NCBI RefSeq assembly: GCF_902769175.1
Contig: NZ_CACXNW010000012.1
Coordinates: 1-64,000 of the forward strand
Length of the DNA stretch: 64,000 bases
From: an uncultured Methanobrevibacter sp.
Lineage (GTDB): Archaea > Methanobacteriota > Methanobacteria > Methanobacteriales > Methanobacteriaceae
Direction of reading: 5' to 3'
The first letter of the stretch is position 1; the number at the start of each line of letters is the position of its first letter. Below the pieces are notes generated by a model. It worked only from the letters and a program-made list of their open reading frames with translations, was not told the DNA's origin and did not search any database. The position numbers were made by a program, and so were the translations under genes. Of the stretch, positions 51,179-60,680 are shown one piece after another.

Positions 51179-53203
51179 ATGAGGAAAAATAAGTTTATAT
51201 TTATGGCATTAATATTCCTTGTTAACTTGCTGTGCATTTCAGCAGTAAGCGCTGTAGATGATGCAGCAACTGATGTTATTGCCGATGCAGATGTGAATGA
51301 TGCAACTGTCTTAGAGGAAAGCATCGATGATGCTGCTCTTGCAGACAGTCAAAATGATGAGGAAATTTTAAAAGATGATCCTTCTCATATGGAACCGGAT
51401 TTTGCATATTTGGATAATCTTATCCAAAAAGAGGGAAATGAGATTGATTTGATATCTGATATTAATCATACTGATACAGAATCATATAATGATGATATTG
51501 GCATTAATAAGGATTTAATTATTAATGGATTTAATCATACTATAGATGGGAATGGTGCTGGTCGTATTTTCCATATATCTAACAATGCGGTAGTTACATT
51601 CAAGGATATAACTTTTGTTAATGCAAAATGTGGAAGATATAGTTACGGTGGTGCTATTTGGAATGAGGGTTCTACTGTAAAAGTCATTAACTGTACATTC
51701 ATTAATAACCAAGCGGATTATGGTTCCGCAGTTGCTGGTGGTGATGTTTCTACTGTTGATTGTGAAAATTGTATTTTCATTAGTAACCTTGCTGAGTATT
51801 ATGGTACAATATTTAAGGGTAATGCAATCAACTGCTTATTCCTCGATAACTATGCTTTTAGTTGTGCTGCAGGAATAGATCAAGGTACTGCCATCAACTC
51901 TACTTTCATTAATTGTCATCTTTATGATGGAATTGATGCTGGCTTAGGTCGTGGTGCTGCAATGACTAACAGTACTGCTGTCAATTGTACATTCATAGGC
52001 AATATTGCAAAAAATGATGGTGGAGCAATCTATAAATCAAATGCTACTAACTGTATATTCACTAATAACACTGCTAAAAAGGGTGGTGCCATATATGATG
52101 GTACTGCTACCAATTGTACATTCACTGGCAATAATGCAGATTTCGGTGGAGCAATTTATGCTGGTAATTCTACCAATTGTAACTTCACTAAAAATAATGC
52201 TAAGGAAGGTGGAGCAACAAAATTAGTCAATGCTACCAATTGTAACTTCATAGAAAACCATGCTGGGAATGGTGGAGCTATGTATGAGGGAAATGCAAAA
52301 ACTGTACATTCAGACTTAATACTGCTGCAGAAAATAGGGATATGTATAATGTGACTTATGATATTTATAAGGTCATTATTCCTTTATTCTCTGCATCTGA
52401 CCTTAAGACCTATTATAATTATGGAGATAAGTTCAATTTCACAATAGTTGGCGATCAAGTATTTAATGGTGTAAATACCACTGTCATCATTTACAAAGAT
52501 GGTGCATTTGTAGCTAATTATTCTGCCTTTTCAGGTCAAGGTTGGAGAGTCGATTTGCCTATAGGCACTTATACTGCTGTATTGAGCGTTCCTGAATCTG
52601 ATGTGGCTCCTTTAAATAGGACTATCATTGTAGCTAAAGATCCTACCAAGATCACTGCAAGTGCTGTTTCTGCAACTTACAATGTTAACAAATACCTTGT
52701 TATCAGTTTAACTGATGGTAAAGGCAATAAGCTAAGTGGAGTTAAGGTCACTTTCACATTGGGAACTGCTAAAAATTACATTACTGATAAGAATGGTCAG
52801 ATTAAGATAAATGTGGCTAATTTGGTGCCAAAAACTTACACAGTTAAGATTGCTTATGCTGGAAATGCCACTGCTGCAGCTGTCAGCAAGAGCGTTAAAG
52901 TTGTAGTCAAAAAGGCAAGTCCTAAAATGACTGCCAAGGCTAAGACATTTAAGGTTAAAGTAAAAACCAAAAAGTACTCTATTGCTCTTAAAAACAATTT
53001 AGGCAAAGTTATGAAAAACACCAGAGTGACTTTAACAGTTAACAAGAAAACCTTTACTGCAAAAACCAACAGCAAAGGAATAGCTACCTTTAAAATCACT
53101 AATTTGAAGAAAAAAGGCAAATTCACTGCAGTTATCAAATATGCAGGAAGCAACTACTACAACAAATTAAGCAGAAAAAGCAATAATAACTGTTATAAAG
53201 TAG
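51179..53203 (+). pseudogene. adhesin-like surface protein with two A-run frameshifts
   Basis: Signal peptide MRKNKFIFMALIFLVNLLCISAVSA-VDD, acidic linker and beta-helix coils, then a frame loss at A5 (52297-52301; A6 would give NAKNCTF). Coding continues from there in another frame through KVIIPLFSASDLK, two Ig-like domains, and then a second shift at A5 (53175-53179; A4 would give RKAIITVIK). The expected stop is 53201-53203, inside a hairpin; the actual second frame runs on to 53250 with a foreign tail. With both corrected the protein is about 675 residues. C-terminal DNA is very close to the third adhesin. Confidence 0.87.
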
Positions 53204-53235
53204 ATGTTTCACATCTACTACCTTTTCTTTTTTTA
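53200..53235 (+). terminator. terminator hairpin at end of fifth adhesin
   Basis: AGTAGATGT-TTC-ACATCTACT (53200-53220): 9-bp stem overlapping the natural TAG stop, followed by a CCTTTTCTTTTTTT tract. Stem sequence is the same as at 48100. Confidence 0.85.
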
Positions 53236-53248
53236 AATCTTATTTTTT

Positions 53249-53460
53249 AAGAGTTTTTAGCTATTTTTTTCAATTCTATTTTTTTAAGAGTTTTTAGCTA
53301 TTTTTTTCAATTCTATTTTTTTAAGAGTTTTTAGCTATTTTTTTTCAATTCTATTTTTTTAAGAGTTTTTAGCTATTTTTTTTCAATTCTATTTTTTTAA
53401 GAGTTTTTACTATTTTTTTTTCAAATCTATTTTTTTAAGAGTTTTTAGCTATTTTTATTA
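53249..53460. repeat. 37-38 bp tandem repeat
   Basis: Six copies of AAGAGTTTTTAGCTATTTT plus TCAATTCTATTTTTTT (starts near 53249, 53286, 53323, 53361, 53399 and 53437). Small changes in T number set the 37-38 spacing. It fills the space between the adhesin cluster and the DUF2115 genes. Confidence 0.88.
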
Positions 53461-53530
53461 AATCTAATAATACATAAAATTTTAAATGATAAAATACTAT
53501 AATTTATTATAAAAAAATTAAGTGTGAATT

Positions 53531-54094
53531 ATGTTTGAAGAATTGCATGAACTGTTAGATGATAAAAGGATTTCAAAGAATGATTTGTTGGCTATTTTAA
53601 AGGAAAAAGCTCAAAAAATCTCTGTTTTTGATTTGATGGATGCTAATCAATATATACTTCAGGATGTGGAGTTTGTACAGGATAAGTATCAAGATGACTT
53701 CCGTCAAGCTTATGTTAAGCAATTCATTGGCCATATAAACAATATTAAAAATGACAATGCCGATTATGACAGCAGAGGCAGAAAGGAAAGAATTGATAAG
53801 AAACAGTTTGAAAAGTCATTAGATGATTTGCATATTGTTTATGATGGTGTGGACTTTGACAAGGATAAGGTACGGCTCATTTACTGTTTAGTCTCTTTAT
53901 ATGCCACTTTTATATTGGATGAACCTATTCATTCACTGGATACTCCTTTCCCTGGCAATTTGAAGATTAAAAAGTTAGGCAAGTTTTATTATTGTCCTGT
54001 TAAGGCATCTCAAAAGAATACTAAAGGTGCAGTTTGCAATATCTGCATTTCACGAGAGATTGATTATGATCCTAAATTAAATCCCAGCAGTTAA
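53531..54094 (+). CDS. DUF2115 family protein 1
   Basis: 187 residues; acidic, no membrane segments. The C-terminus has HSLDTPFPGNLKIKKLGKFYYCPVKASQKN and a CPV...C-x2-C arrangement (VCNICIS), typical of the archaeal DUF2115/UPF0305 family, function unknown. N-terminal LDDKRISKNDLLAILKEKAQKISVFDLM matches the next gene. Tandem paralog 53 bases downstream suggests cotranscription. Confidence 0.75.
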   Translation: MFEELHELLDDKRISKNDLLAILKEKAQKISVFDLMDANQYILQDVEFVQDKYQDDFRQAYVKQFIGHINNIKNDNADYDSRGRKERIDKKQFEKSLDDLHIVYDGVDFDKDKVRLIYCLVSLYATFILDEPIHSLDTPFPGNLKIKKLGKFYYCPVKASQKNTKGAVCNICISREIDYDPKLNPSS

Positions 54095-54147
54095 GGATAT
54101 TTTTTAAAAAGAATCATTTTAATACATATAATATACTTTGTGATAGC

Positions 54148-54678
54148 ATGTTTGAGAATTTTGATGCTTTGGTAAGTGAAAAGGATAAAATATCAAAGGA
54201 CGATCTTATGGTTGTCCTAAAGGATGAACTTAGTGATGTGTCTGTTTTTGACTTGATGATTATATCTGCTGAAATCATTGAAAACAACAAATATGTGCAA
54301 GAGTCCTATCAGGAAAAAAGCAAAAAGATTTACATAGACTTTTTCTTAAACAGAGTTAAGGAAATAAGAAGCAATGATACAGTTTATAATGATTATTTAG
54401 ATAGAGATGACTTTGTAGAAAAATTAAAAGACCTAAAGGATATTTACAAACATATTTCTACAGATAGAAAAAACAAAAGCCCACTTATTAATTTGGTGGT
54501 ATCCCTTTACACTACATTTGTCCTTGATGAGCCTATTCATCCTATTGGAACTCCTTTCCCAGGTTCTTTAGAGGTTATAATGGAAAATGGAGTTTATTAT
54601 TGTCCTGTTAAAGAGGCAAATATGGATACTCCAAATTCTGTATGCCGACTTTGCATAGCTGAACAGTTGGATTTTTAA
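54148..54678 (+). CDS. DUF2115 family protein 2
   Basis: 176 residues, paralog of the preceding gene (ISKDDLMVVLKDELSDVSVFDLM; HPIGTPFPGSLEVIMENGVYYCPVKEANMDTPNSVCRLCIAEQ). The conserved Cys residues in YYCPVK and CRLC could bind a metal. Function unknown. A ribosome-binding site is weak. Followed by aroE after 52 bases. Confidence 0.75.
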   Translation: MFENFDALVSEKDKISKDDLMVVLKDELSDVSVFDLMIISAEIIENNKYVQESYQEKSKKIYIDFFLNRVKEIRSNDTVYNDYLDRDDFVEKLKDLKDIYKHISTDRKNKSPLINLVVSLYTTFVLDEPIHPIGTPFPGSLEVIMENGVYYCPVKEANMDTPNSVCRLCIAEQLDF

Positions 54679-54730
54679 AAGAAAATATAATTTGATTAGG
54701 ATTAATTATTTAAAGTAATTAGGTGATAAT

Positions 54731-55636
54731 GTGATTGATGGCAAAACAAAGATATTGGGAGTTATGGGAGATCCTATAGAACATACGTTTTCACCTGCAA
54801 TGCATAATGCAGGACTAAAAGAATTAGGTATGAATTACATTTATCTTCCATTTCATGTTAAGCCTGAAAGATTATCCTTTGCAATAGATGGTGCAAAGGC
54901 TTTAGGCATACAAGGTTTTAATGTGACAATTCCACATAAAACCAATGTCATGAAACACCTTAATCAAATTGATCAAGTAGCTTCAATGATTGGTGCAGTA
55001 AACACTATTCAATTTATTTATGATGAAGATATTGAATCATCCAATCAAGATAATGAAATCAATGTTACAACAAAAGGGTTTAACACTGATGGATATGGAT
55101 GTGTTCGTGCAATTGAAGAAAAAACTTCAATAAAGAATAAAAAAGTTACCATAACCGGTGCTGGCGGAGCATCAAGAGCAGTTGCATTTCAGATAGCAAG
55201 TTCTGGAATTGAAGAGCTATCATTATTAAACCGTAATTTAAGCAAGGCAGAATCTCTTGTAGCTGATTTAAAGACTAATTTAGCATCTATTGGCATTGAC
55301 ATTGGTATTAATGCCTATGGGATTGATGATTTGAAAAGAGAGTTGTCTGATTCAGACATCTTTATAGATACAACACCTATTGGAATGTATCCTAATGTAG
55401 ATGATAAGGCTATAGCAAGTGCTGATATGTTTCATGAAGACTTGCTTGTCAATGACATTGTTTACACTCCAATGGAAACAAGCTTGATAAAAGAGGCTAA
55501 ATTGGCAAATGCAACAGTTGTTCCTGGATATAAGATGCTATTGTATCAGGGAATCCGCAGCTTTGAAATATGGTTAGGTCGTGAGGCACCTGTAGATGTT
55601 ATGGAAAAGGCATTATTGGATGTTTTAGGTATTTGA
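54731..55636 (+). CDS. aroE: shikimate dehydrogenase
   Basis: NADPH-dependent reduction of 3-dehydroshikimate in aromatic amino-acid synthesis. 301 residues, a little longer than usual because of an Asp/Ser/Asn-rich insertion around residue 100. Motifs: GDPIEHTFSPAMHNAG, NVTIPHKTNVM (catalytic Lys), GAGGASRAVAFQ (NADP loop), NRNLSKAE, DTTPIGMYP and PGYKMLLYQGIRSFEIW. GTG start supported by AGGTGAT five bases upstream. Possibly cotranscribed with the DUF2115 pair. Confidence 0.93.
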   Translation: MIDGKTKILGVMGDPIEHTFSPAMHNAGLKELGMNYIYLPFHVKPERLSFAIDGAKALGIQGFNVTIPHKTNVMKHLNQIDQVASMIGAVNTIQFIYDEDIESSNQDNEINVTTKGFNTDGYGCVRAIEEKTSIKNKKVTITGAGGASRAVAFQIASSGIEELSLLNRNLSKAESLVADLKTNLASIGIDIGINAYGIDDLKRELSDSDIFIDTTPIGMYPNVDDKAIASADMFHEDLLVNDIVYTPMETSLIKEAKLANATVVPGYKMLLYQGIRSFEIWLGREAPVDVMEKALLDVLGI

Positions 55637-55805
55637 TTAATTTATTAGTTAATTTTAATTTAAATTAATTATTTTATTATGATGTCTATAAAAATGATTT
55701 TAAATTAATTGTTTTTGCTAAGAAGAATTAAAAAATGATTTTAATTTAATTGTTTTGTTAATATGACTAAAATGATATGATTTTTTATTAAATTTAAGTG
55801 ATTTT

Positions 55806-56594
55806 ATGGATTTAGACTTTTTATCAAACTTTACAGTGGAAAACATGGAAGAAGAAAAGGTGGAAACTAAAAAGGACTTATTGAAGTTCTTAAAACAGAT
55901 TGGAGTAGATACTCGATTTGTCAGTTTCTATCAAAAGGATACAATCGAAGATGATTCTATCATTGATGATACTGTAAAGCTATATATAGAAAACTTAAGG
56001 TTTTCCAAGTTTTCCAAAAAGAGAACAGACCTTTTCAATAAATATTATCCTAATATAGAAGTTGTCAGATCTTCCCTTTTTCAAAAGATATGTTCAAGAG
56101 CATCCAAAACATTGGCAAATTCTCTAAATCCTAAAGATTCTGTTCTTATCCCTCCTGTTGACAATGAATACGATGAGCTATTGTACATTGTATTAGAACC
56201 CTATTCAAGAAAGTATGGGATTGAATTTGTCGAATATGATGAAGATATTAATGTTGATGATTTTGATTCAGTCATTTCTCCATTAAATCTAAATCAAGAG
56301 GTAAATCACATTTTAAATGATATCTTTGAAGGAAAGGGAATAGATTGGGATAGAAAATTTGATTTATCCAATGTTTACAATACTGATTTTGAAGATAAGA
56401 ACATTGTTTTTCCATTTATAAATGTTCCAGAAGAATGGATAAATGACTTTTTAGGAATTGAAAAGGAATATAAAATTGATTACGAAAATGAAGATATTGC
56501 AGAATCGTTTATGGGATTTTTAGGAGAAATCAATCCACAGTTTAAGGAAAATGTCCTTGCAGCTTCTTCATTTTTGGAAACTCATCAAAAATAG
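55806..56594 (+). CDS. hypothetical protein, 262 residues
   Basis: Not recognised. Soluble, acidic (many Asp/Glu), no signal or membrane segments. A central part (NPKDSVLIPPVDNEYDELLYIVLEPYSRKYG) looks like an alpha/beta fold, but I can name no catalytic motif. The start is preceded by AAGTGATTTT. It stands between aroE and a coiled-coil protein with gaps of 169 and 131 bases. Confidence 0.6.
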   Translation: MDLDFLSNFTVENMEEEKVETKKDLLKFLKQIGVDTRFVSFYQKDTIEDDSIIDDTVKLYIENLRFSKFSKKRTDLFNKYYPNIEVVRSSLFQKICSRASKTLANSLNPKDSVLIPPVDNEYDELLYIVLEPYSRKYGIEFVEYDEDINVDDFDSVISPLNLNQEVNHILNDIFEGKGIDWDRKFDLSNVYNTDFEDKNIVFPFINVPEEWINDFLGIEKEYKIDYENEDIAESFMGFLGEINPQFKENVLAASSFLETHQK

Positions 56595-56725
56595 TCATTT
56601 GATAATTTTTTTTGATTGTTTATTCAACCAATCAACAAAATCAATTAATCATAGTTTAAATAGAATAAAAAATATATACTTAATTAATTATAAAATTAAT
56701 CTAATTAATTTTTAGAGGTTTTATT

Positions 56726-57196
56726 ATGGCTAAGGAAATTACTGTGGAATTAACAGATGAACAATATAAACACTATCGGATTATGCAGGAAAATGGTTTG
56801 AGCATTGGTGAAGCTATAGAGTTGATTTTTTACTTGCGTGATCAATATGGTGTACGTAATGAACAACTCCTTGAAGAAAGGCTTGCACAATTAAATATCA
56901 AAAAAGAAAGATTGGAAAATGAGCAATCTGATAAGGATGTATCTGCAGAATTGGAAAAGGTAAACAAGGAATTGGAAGTCGTTAAGAAAATTTCAAATGA
57001 CGAATACGATTATGATGCTAAGGCTAAAATCCTGGAAAAGGAATACGGTACCATTGATGAAAGTTATGAAATGAAGGTTCAAGCTCATAAGCGTGGAATC
57101 AGATGGGGTAAATTCTTCTCAAGCCTTAAATATGTTTACTTCTTAAAACTTCTTTTTCTTATTTTCTTTTTTTTTATTTTTTTCAGCTATTATTAA
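56726..57196 (+). CDS. coiled-coil protein with C-terminal membrane anchor
   Basis: 156 residues. N-terminal TVELTDEQYKHYRIMQENGLSIGEAIELIFYL resembles a ribbon-helix-helix or short helical domain; residues about 48-90 form a charged coiled coil (RLAQLNIKKERLENE...ELEKVNKELEVVKKI); the final 20 residues are strongly hydrophobic (LKLLFLIFFFFIFFSYY), a possible tail anchor, though this part also reads through T-rich DNA. GAGGT precedes the ATG. Function unknown. Confidence 0.6.
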   Translation: MAKEITVELTDEQYKHYRIMQENGLSIGEAIELIFYLRDQYGVRNEQLLEERLAQLNIKKERLENEQSDKDVSAELEKVNKELEVVKKISNDEYDYDAKAKILEKEYGTIDESYEMKVQAHKRGIRWGKFFSSLKYVYFLKLLFLIFFFFIFFSYY

Positions 57197-57457
57197 TTTT
57201 ATAATAATTTCTTGTTTTGCTTTTATTTTAAATTTTAAGCCCTTTTATTAGTTTTTTAATGTATGAAAATTTGCTGATTTTTTTAGGAATTTTCAAATTC
57301 ATCTTGGATTTTTTTTTGAAAACTTAAATTTTAAGATAAATTTTATATAATAAATTAAACTAATATTTTAATGAGTATTGTTTAATGAATTTAATATATA
57401 AAAAATTAAGTAAATTCATTTAAAAAAATCAATTTAAATTATTAGGAGTGGATTTGT

Positions 57458-59080
57458 CTGACTAAATATATTATAATAACTGGTGGAGTAGTTAGTTCCA
57501 TTGGAAAAGGAATTACTTCTGCATCTATCGGCCGTATATTACGTTCCTACGGCTTGAAAGTTGCAGCTATTAAGATTGACCCTTATTTGAACTGGGATTC
57601 TGGTACCTTAAACCCATATCAGCATGGTGAGGTCTTTGTAACTTATGATGGTATGGAAACCGATCTAGACTTAGGTCACTATGAAAGGTTCCTAGACGTA
57701 GAGCTTCCAGGAATTTCAAATATAACCACTGGTAAAGTATATCAATCAGTTATTAGCAAGGAAAGAAAAGGCGATTTCTTAGGTGCATGTGTACAGATTA
57801 TCCCTCATATCACTAATGAAATCAAGGAAATGGTACGTGAAATCTCTGCAAAAGATGATTACGACGTTGTCCTTGTTGAATTAGGAGGTACTGTAGGGGA
57901 TATTGAAAGCCAACCATTCTTAGAAGCTTTAAGACAATTAAGAAATGAGGAAGGCTCTGATAATGTAATGTTTGTTCATGTAACCTTTGTTCCATATCTG
58001 CAGGCTGCTGGTGAATTCAAGACAAAACCAACTCAACACTCTACAAAAGAACTTAGAAGCATGGGTATAAACCCAACTATGATTGTTTTAAGAAGTCAAA
58101 AGCCAATTGATGATGACATCAAGAAAAAGATTGCTCACTTCTGTGATGTAGAGCCAAAAGCTGTTGTAAACACTCCTGATGCTCAATCAATCTACAAAGT
58201 TCCATTAGTATTAGACAGAGAAAACGCTGGACAATTTATTTCAGATAGAATAAACCTTGGAATTGATTTTGAAAATGACAAAAATACTCTTCATGACTGG
58301 GAAGAAATTGTAGATTCCCTTAAAATACAAGATCCAGTTGTAACCATTGGTATTGTAGGAAAATATGTAGAGCTTGAAGATGCTTATATCAGTATTAGAG
58401 AATCATTGCATCATGCTGCAGCTAAAATAGGAGCTAAGATGAATATTGAATATCTCAGCTCTGATGTTGATGTAAATAATGCAGAAGAGCTAAAGGCTTT
58501 CCAAGAAGCCCTTTCAAAGCTTGACGGTATTCTCATTCCTGGAGGATTTGGAGACCGTGGAGTTGAAGGAAAGCTTCAGGCTGTAGATTATGCAATAGAA
58601 AATGAAGTTCCTATTTTCGGTATTTGCTTAGGTATGCAATGTATGGTCATTCAGTTTGCAAGAAGAATGGGTATGGATGATGCAAACAGCAGTGAATTCA
58701 GAACAGACATTAAGTACCCAGTCATTGATATGATGGAAGAGCAAAAGAAAATCAAGAATATGGGTGGAACTATGCGTTTAGGTGCTTATGAATGTAAATT
58801 GATAGACGGCACCAAAACCAAAGATGCATATTGTGAAGACCTAATTCAAGAAAGGCATAGGCACAGATATGAATTCAATAATGAATATAGGGATGTTCTT
58901 ACTGAAAACGGTCTTGTTATTGCAGGAACAACTCCTGATGATTTCTTGGTTGAAATTGTGGAATTGCCTGATCATCCTTGGTTTATTGGATGTCAATTCC
59001 ATCCAGAGTTTAAATCAAGACCAAATAATGCACATCCATTATTCGCTTCATTTGTAAAGGCTTCTTTTGAAAACAAATAA
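57458..59080 (+). CDS. pyrG: CTP synthase, apparent CTG start
   Basis: Amination of UTP to CTP with glutamine. Full-length 540 residues. Synthetase domain [62 protein letters not shown], and class I amidotransferase domain [19 protein letters not shown] (nucleophile Cys) and QFHPEF (catalytic His). The frame has no ATG, GTG or TTG before the conserved N-terminus: an in-frame TAG (57443-57445) is followed only by GAG TGG ATT TGT CTG ACT AAA. CTG at 57458, nine bases after AGGAG, gives the family-standard [11 protein letters not shown] later TTG at 57554 would delete the nucleotide-binding loop. Confidence 0.92.
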   Translation: MTKYIIITGGVVSSIGKGITSASIGRILRSYGLKVAAIKIDPYLNWDSGTLNPYQHGEVFVTYDGMETDLDLGHYERFLDVELPGISNITTGKVYQSVISKERKGDFLGACVQIIPHITNEIKEMVREISAKDDYDVVLVELGGTVGDIESQPFLEALRQLRNEEGSDNVMFVHVTFVPYLQAAGEFKTKPTQHSTKELRSMGINPTMIVLRSQKPIDDDIKKKIAHFCDVEPKAVVNTPDAQSIYKVPLVLDRENAGQFISDRINLGIDFENDKNTLHDWEEIVDSLKIQDPVVTIGIVGKYVELEDAYISIRESLHHAAAKIGAKMNIEYLSSDVDVNNAEELKAFQEALSKLDGILIPGGFGDRGVEGKLQAVDYAIENEVPIFGICLGMQCMVIQFARRMGMDDANSSEFRTDIKYPVIDMMEEQKKIKNMGGTMRLGAYECKLIDGTKTKDAYCEDLIQERHRHRYEFNNEYRDVLTENGLVIAGTTPDDFLVEIVELPDHPWFIGCQFHPEFKSRPNNAHPLFASFVKASFENK

Positions 59081-59467
59081 ACAAGTTTTCAACGACTTCA
59101 GTCGGTAGAAGCTTAAGAAAAATATTTTTATTGTAAGTTTTTATACTTACTTTTTACTTACTTTTTACTTACTTTTTTTACTTTTTACTTATTTTAATTA
59201 TTTTTTAACTTCTCTTTTGTTCTATTCTTATAATTTTTATAAATTTTATTCCTATATTCCTTTTTGTTCTATTCTTATAATTTTTATAAATTTTATTCCT
59301 ATATTCCTTTTTATTCTAATCTTATAATTTTTATAATTTTATTCCTATTTTCCGAGATATTTGTCTTTATTTAAGTATTTTTTAAAATATTTGTCATTCT
59401 TTTTGCTATTTTAAGATATTTGTTCTTATTTTAGCTATTTATTAAGATATTTATTTGGTGTGATTTT
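59081..59467. repeat. intergenic region with 47-bp tandem repeat
   Basis: Three copies of a 47-base unit (TCTATTCTTATAATTTTTAT, AAATTTTATTCCTATATTCC) start at 59221, 59268 and 59315; the last is degraded. A short CGACT-TC-AGTCG inverted repeat at about 59093-59104 follows pyrG and might contribute to termination. No gene seen. Confidence 0.75.
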
Positions 59468-59495
59468 ACACAATTGTGATTTTGTGTAATTGTGT
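59468..59495 (+). promoter_or_regulatory. inverted-repeat operator candidate before RHH regulator
   Basis: ACACAATT (59468-59475) and AATTGTGT (59488-59495) are perfect inverted arms 12 bases apart; CACAATTGTG inside the left part is itself a 10-base palindrome, and TTTGTGTAATTGTG repeats the motif. Repeated half-sites upstream of a ribbon-helix-helix gene suggest autoregulation. Confidence 0.55.
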
Positions 59496-59594
59496 TTTTC
59501 AGATTTTTATTTTTTTCGCATTTCAAATCATTTTATATTGAATTAAAAACTATTTAATAACATATTTTATTAAAAAAATTATTAAAGGGGTAAT

Positions 59595-60173
59595 ATGACT
59601 GAAATAAATAAAAATAATAAAGAAATTGGAAAAACAATAGCTACAAAAGTTCCAATAAATATACATAACCAATTAATCAATTTAATAGAAAGCGGCGCTT
59701 ATTTAAGCATATCAGATTTTTTAAGAGAAGCGATTCGAGAGCAATTGAAAACCTATAAAATAGCTAACTTTAGGGAAATAAATTATTTTAAAGCTAAAAA
59801 GGAAGTTCTTAGCTATTTTATAAAATATAATGATTGCTATCTGGATGAAATTGCAGTTGATTTGGAGTTGGATTTTGAATTGGTCTTTAATATTATTAAT
59901 GACCTGATTTTAGAAGGCCAAGTCGTTGCAATTTCAGATGATGACCTTTTTGAAGGGAGAATGATAAAGAATGAGGATTTCGATTATTCTAAAAACAGAA
60001 AAAATATTCTGAAAGTTGATGGAAAACGTATAATCATTGAATCAAGAGATAAGGATTATGAATTTATCAGCATAAGAAATAACAGCAATTATGGAACTAT
60101 TTTTAAGAATAATGGATTAGTTGTTGATAATGCAACTGTAATCTTGTCTCAAAGGTATTCATTTGTAAAATGA
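59595..60173 (+). CDS. ribbon-helix-helix transcriptional regulator
   Basis: 192 residues. Residues about 12-52 form a CopG/MetJ-type RHH domain (TIATKVPINIHNQLINLIESG-YLSISDFLREAIREQLK), followed by a second domain that looks like a winged helix (VLSYFIKYNDCYLDEIAVDLELDFELVFNIINDLILEGQV) and a basic C-terminal strand region. AAAGGGG ribosome-binding site. A palindrome lies about 100 bases upstream. Targets are unknown; pilin-processing genes follow about 500 bases downstream. Confidence 0.75.
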   Translation: MTEINKNNKEIGKTIATKVPINIHNQLINLIESGAYLSISDFLREAIREQLKTYKIANFREINYFKAKKEVLSYFIKYNDCYLDEIAVDLELDFELVFNIINDLILEGQVVAISDDDLFEGRMIKNEDFDYSKNRKNILKVDGKRIIIESRDKDYEFISIRNNSNYGTIFKNNGLVVDNATVILSQRYSFVK

Positions 60174-60680
60174 TTGCTTTTCAATCTAATTTCAATTCTA
60201 TTTTTTATCTTCTTTTCCCTTTACTTTTTTTATATTTCATTAAATTTTACAGTTTGACTAAATATTCTTTTTTTATTATAAATCTTAATGAATTTGAATT
60301 TTTTTATCTAATTAAATTTTACATTTTCATTAGAATTTTTAATGGAATTTTATTTTTTTCTTTATTTAAATTTTACAGTTTCATTATAATCTAATTATTT
60401 AATCTTAATTTTTCAATATAACTAAATTTTATTATCTAATTTTAATATAACAATCATATAATGCTCCATTAGTCTTAAAAACCATTATATTTAAATATTA
60501 GAAAATTTTAATATTTAATTGTCTTAATAGAATGATTTCAACTGGTTTTATTAAGACATTCTCCATTAATATAATTCTATTTAATTAGAAGATCCCGATT
60601 CTATATTAAATTTTTAAAATAGGGTCCTAAATAGGATTATAAGTTTCTAATTAATGAATTTGCTTATTGGAGGTTTCATC
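60174..60680 (+). promoter_or_regulatory. leader region of the prepilin peptidase gene with hairpin
   Basis: Mostly T-rich; an open frame at 60170-60394 is low-complexity Phe and is not supported. TGTCTTAATA (60520-60529) and TATTAAGACA (60549-60558) form a perfect 10-bp stem with a 19-base loop, downstream of TATA-like TTATATTTAAATATTAG (about 60485-60501). TCCTA-AA-TAGGA lies at about 60624-60635. These may be operator or leader structures. Confidence 0.4.

Noticed and set aside
60170-60394. 74-codon hydrophobic open frame after the RHH gene
   Set aside because: Low-complexity T-rich sequence, no ribosome-binding site, no recognisable protein features.
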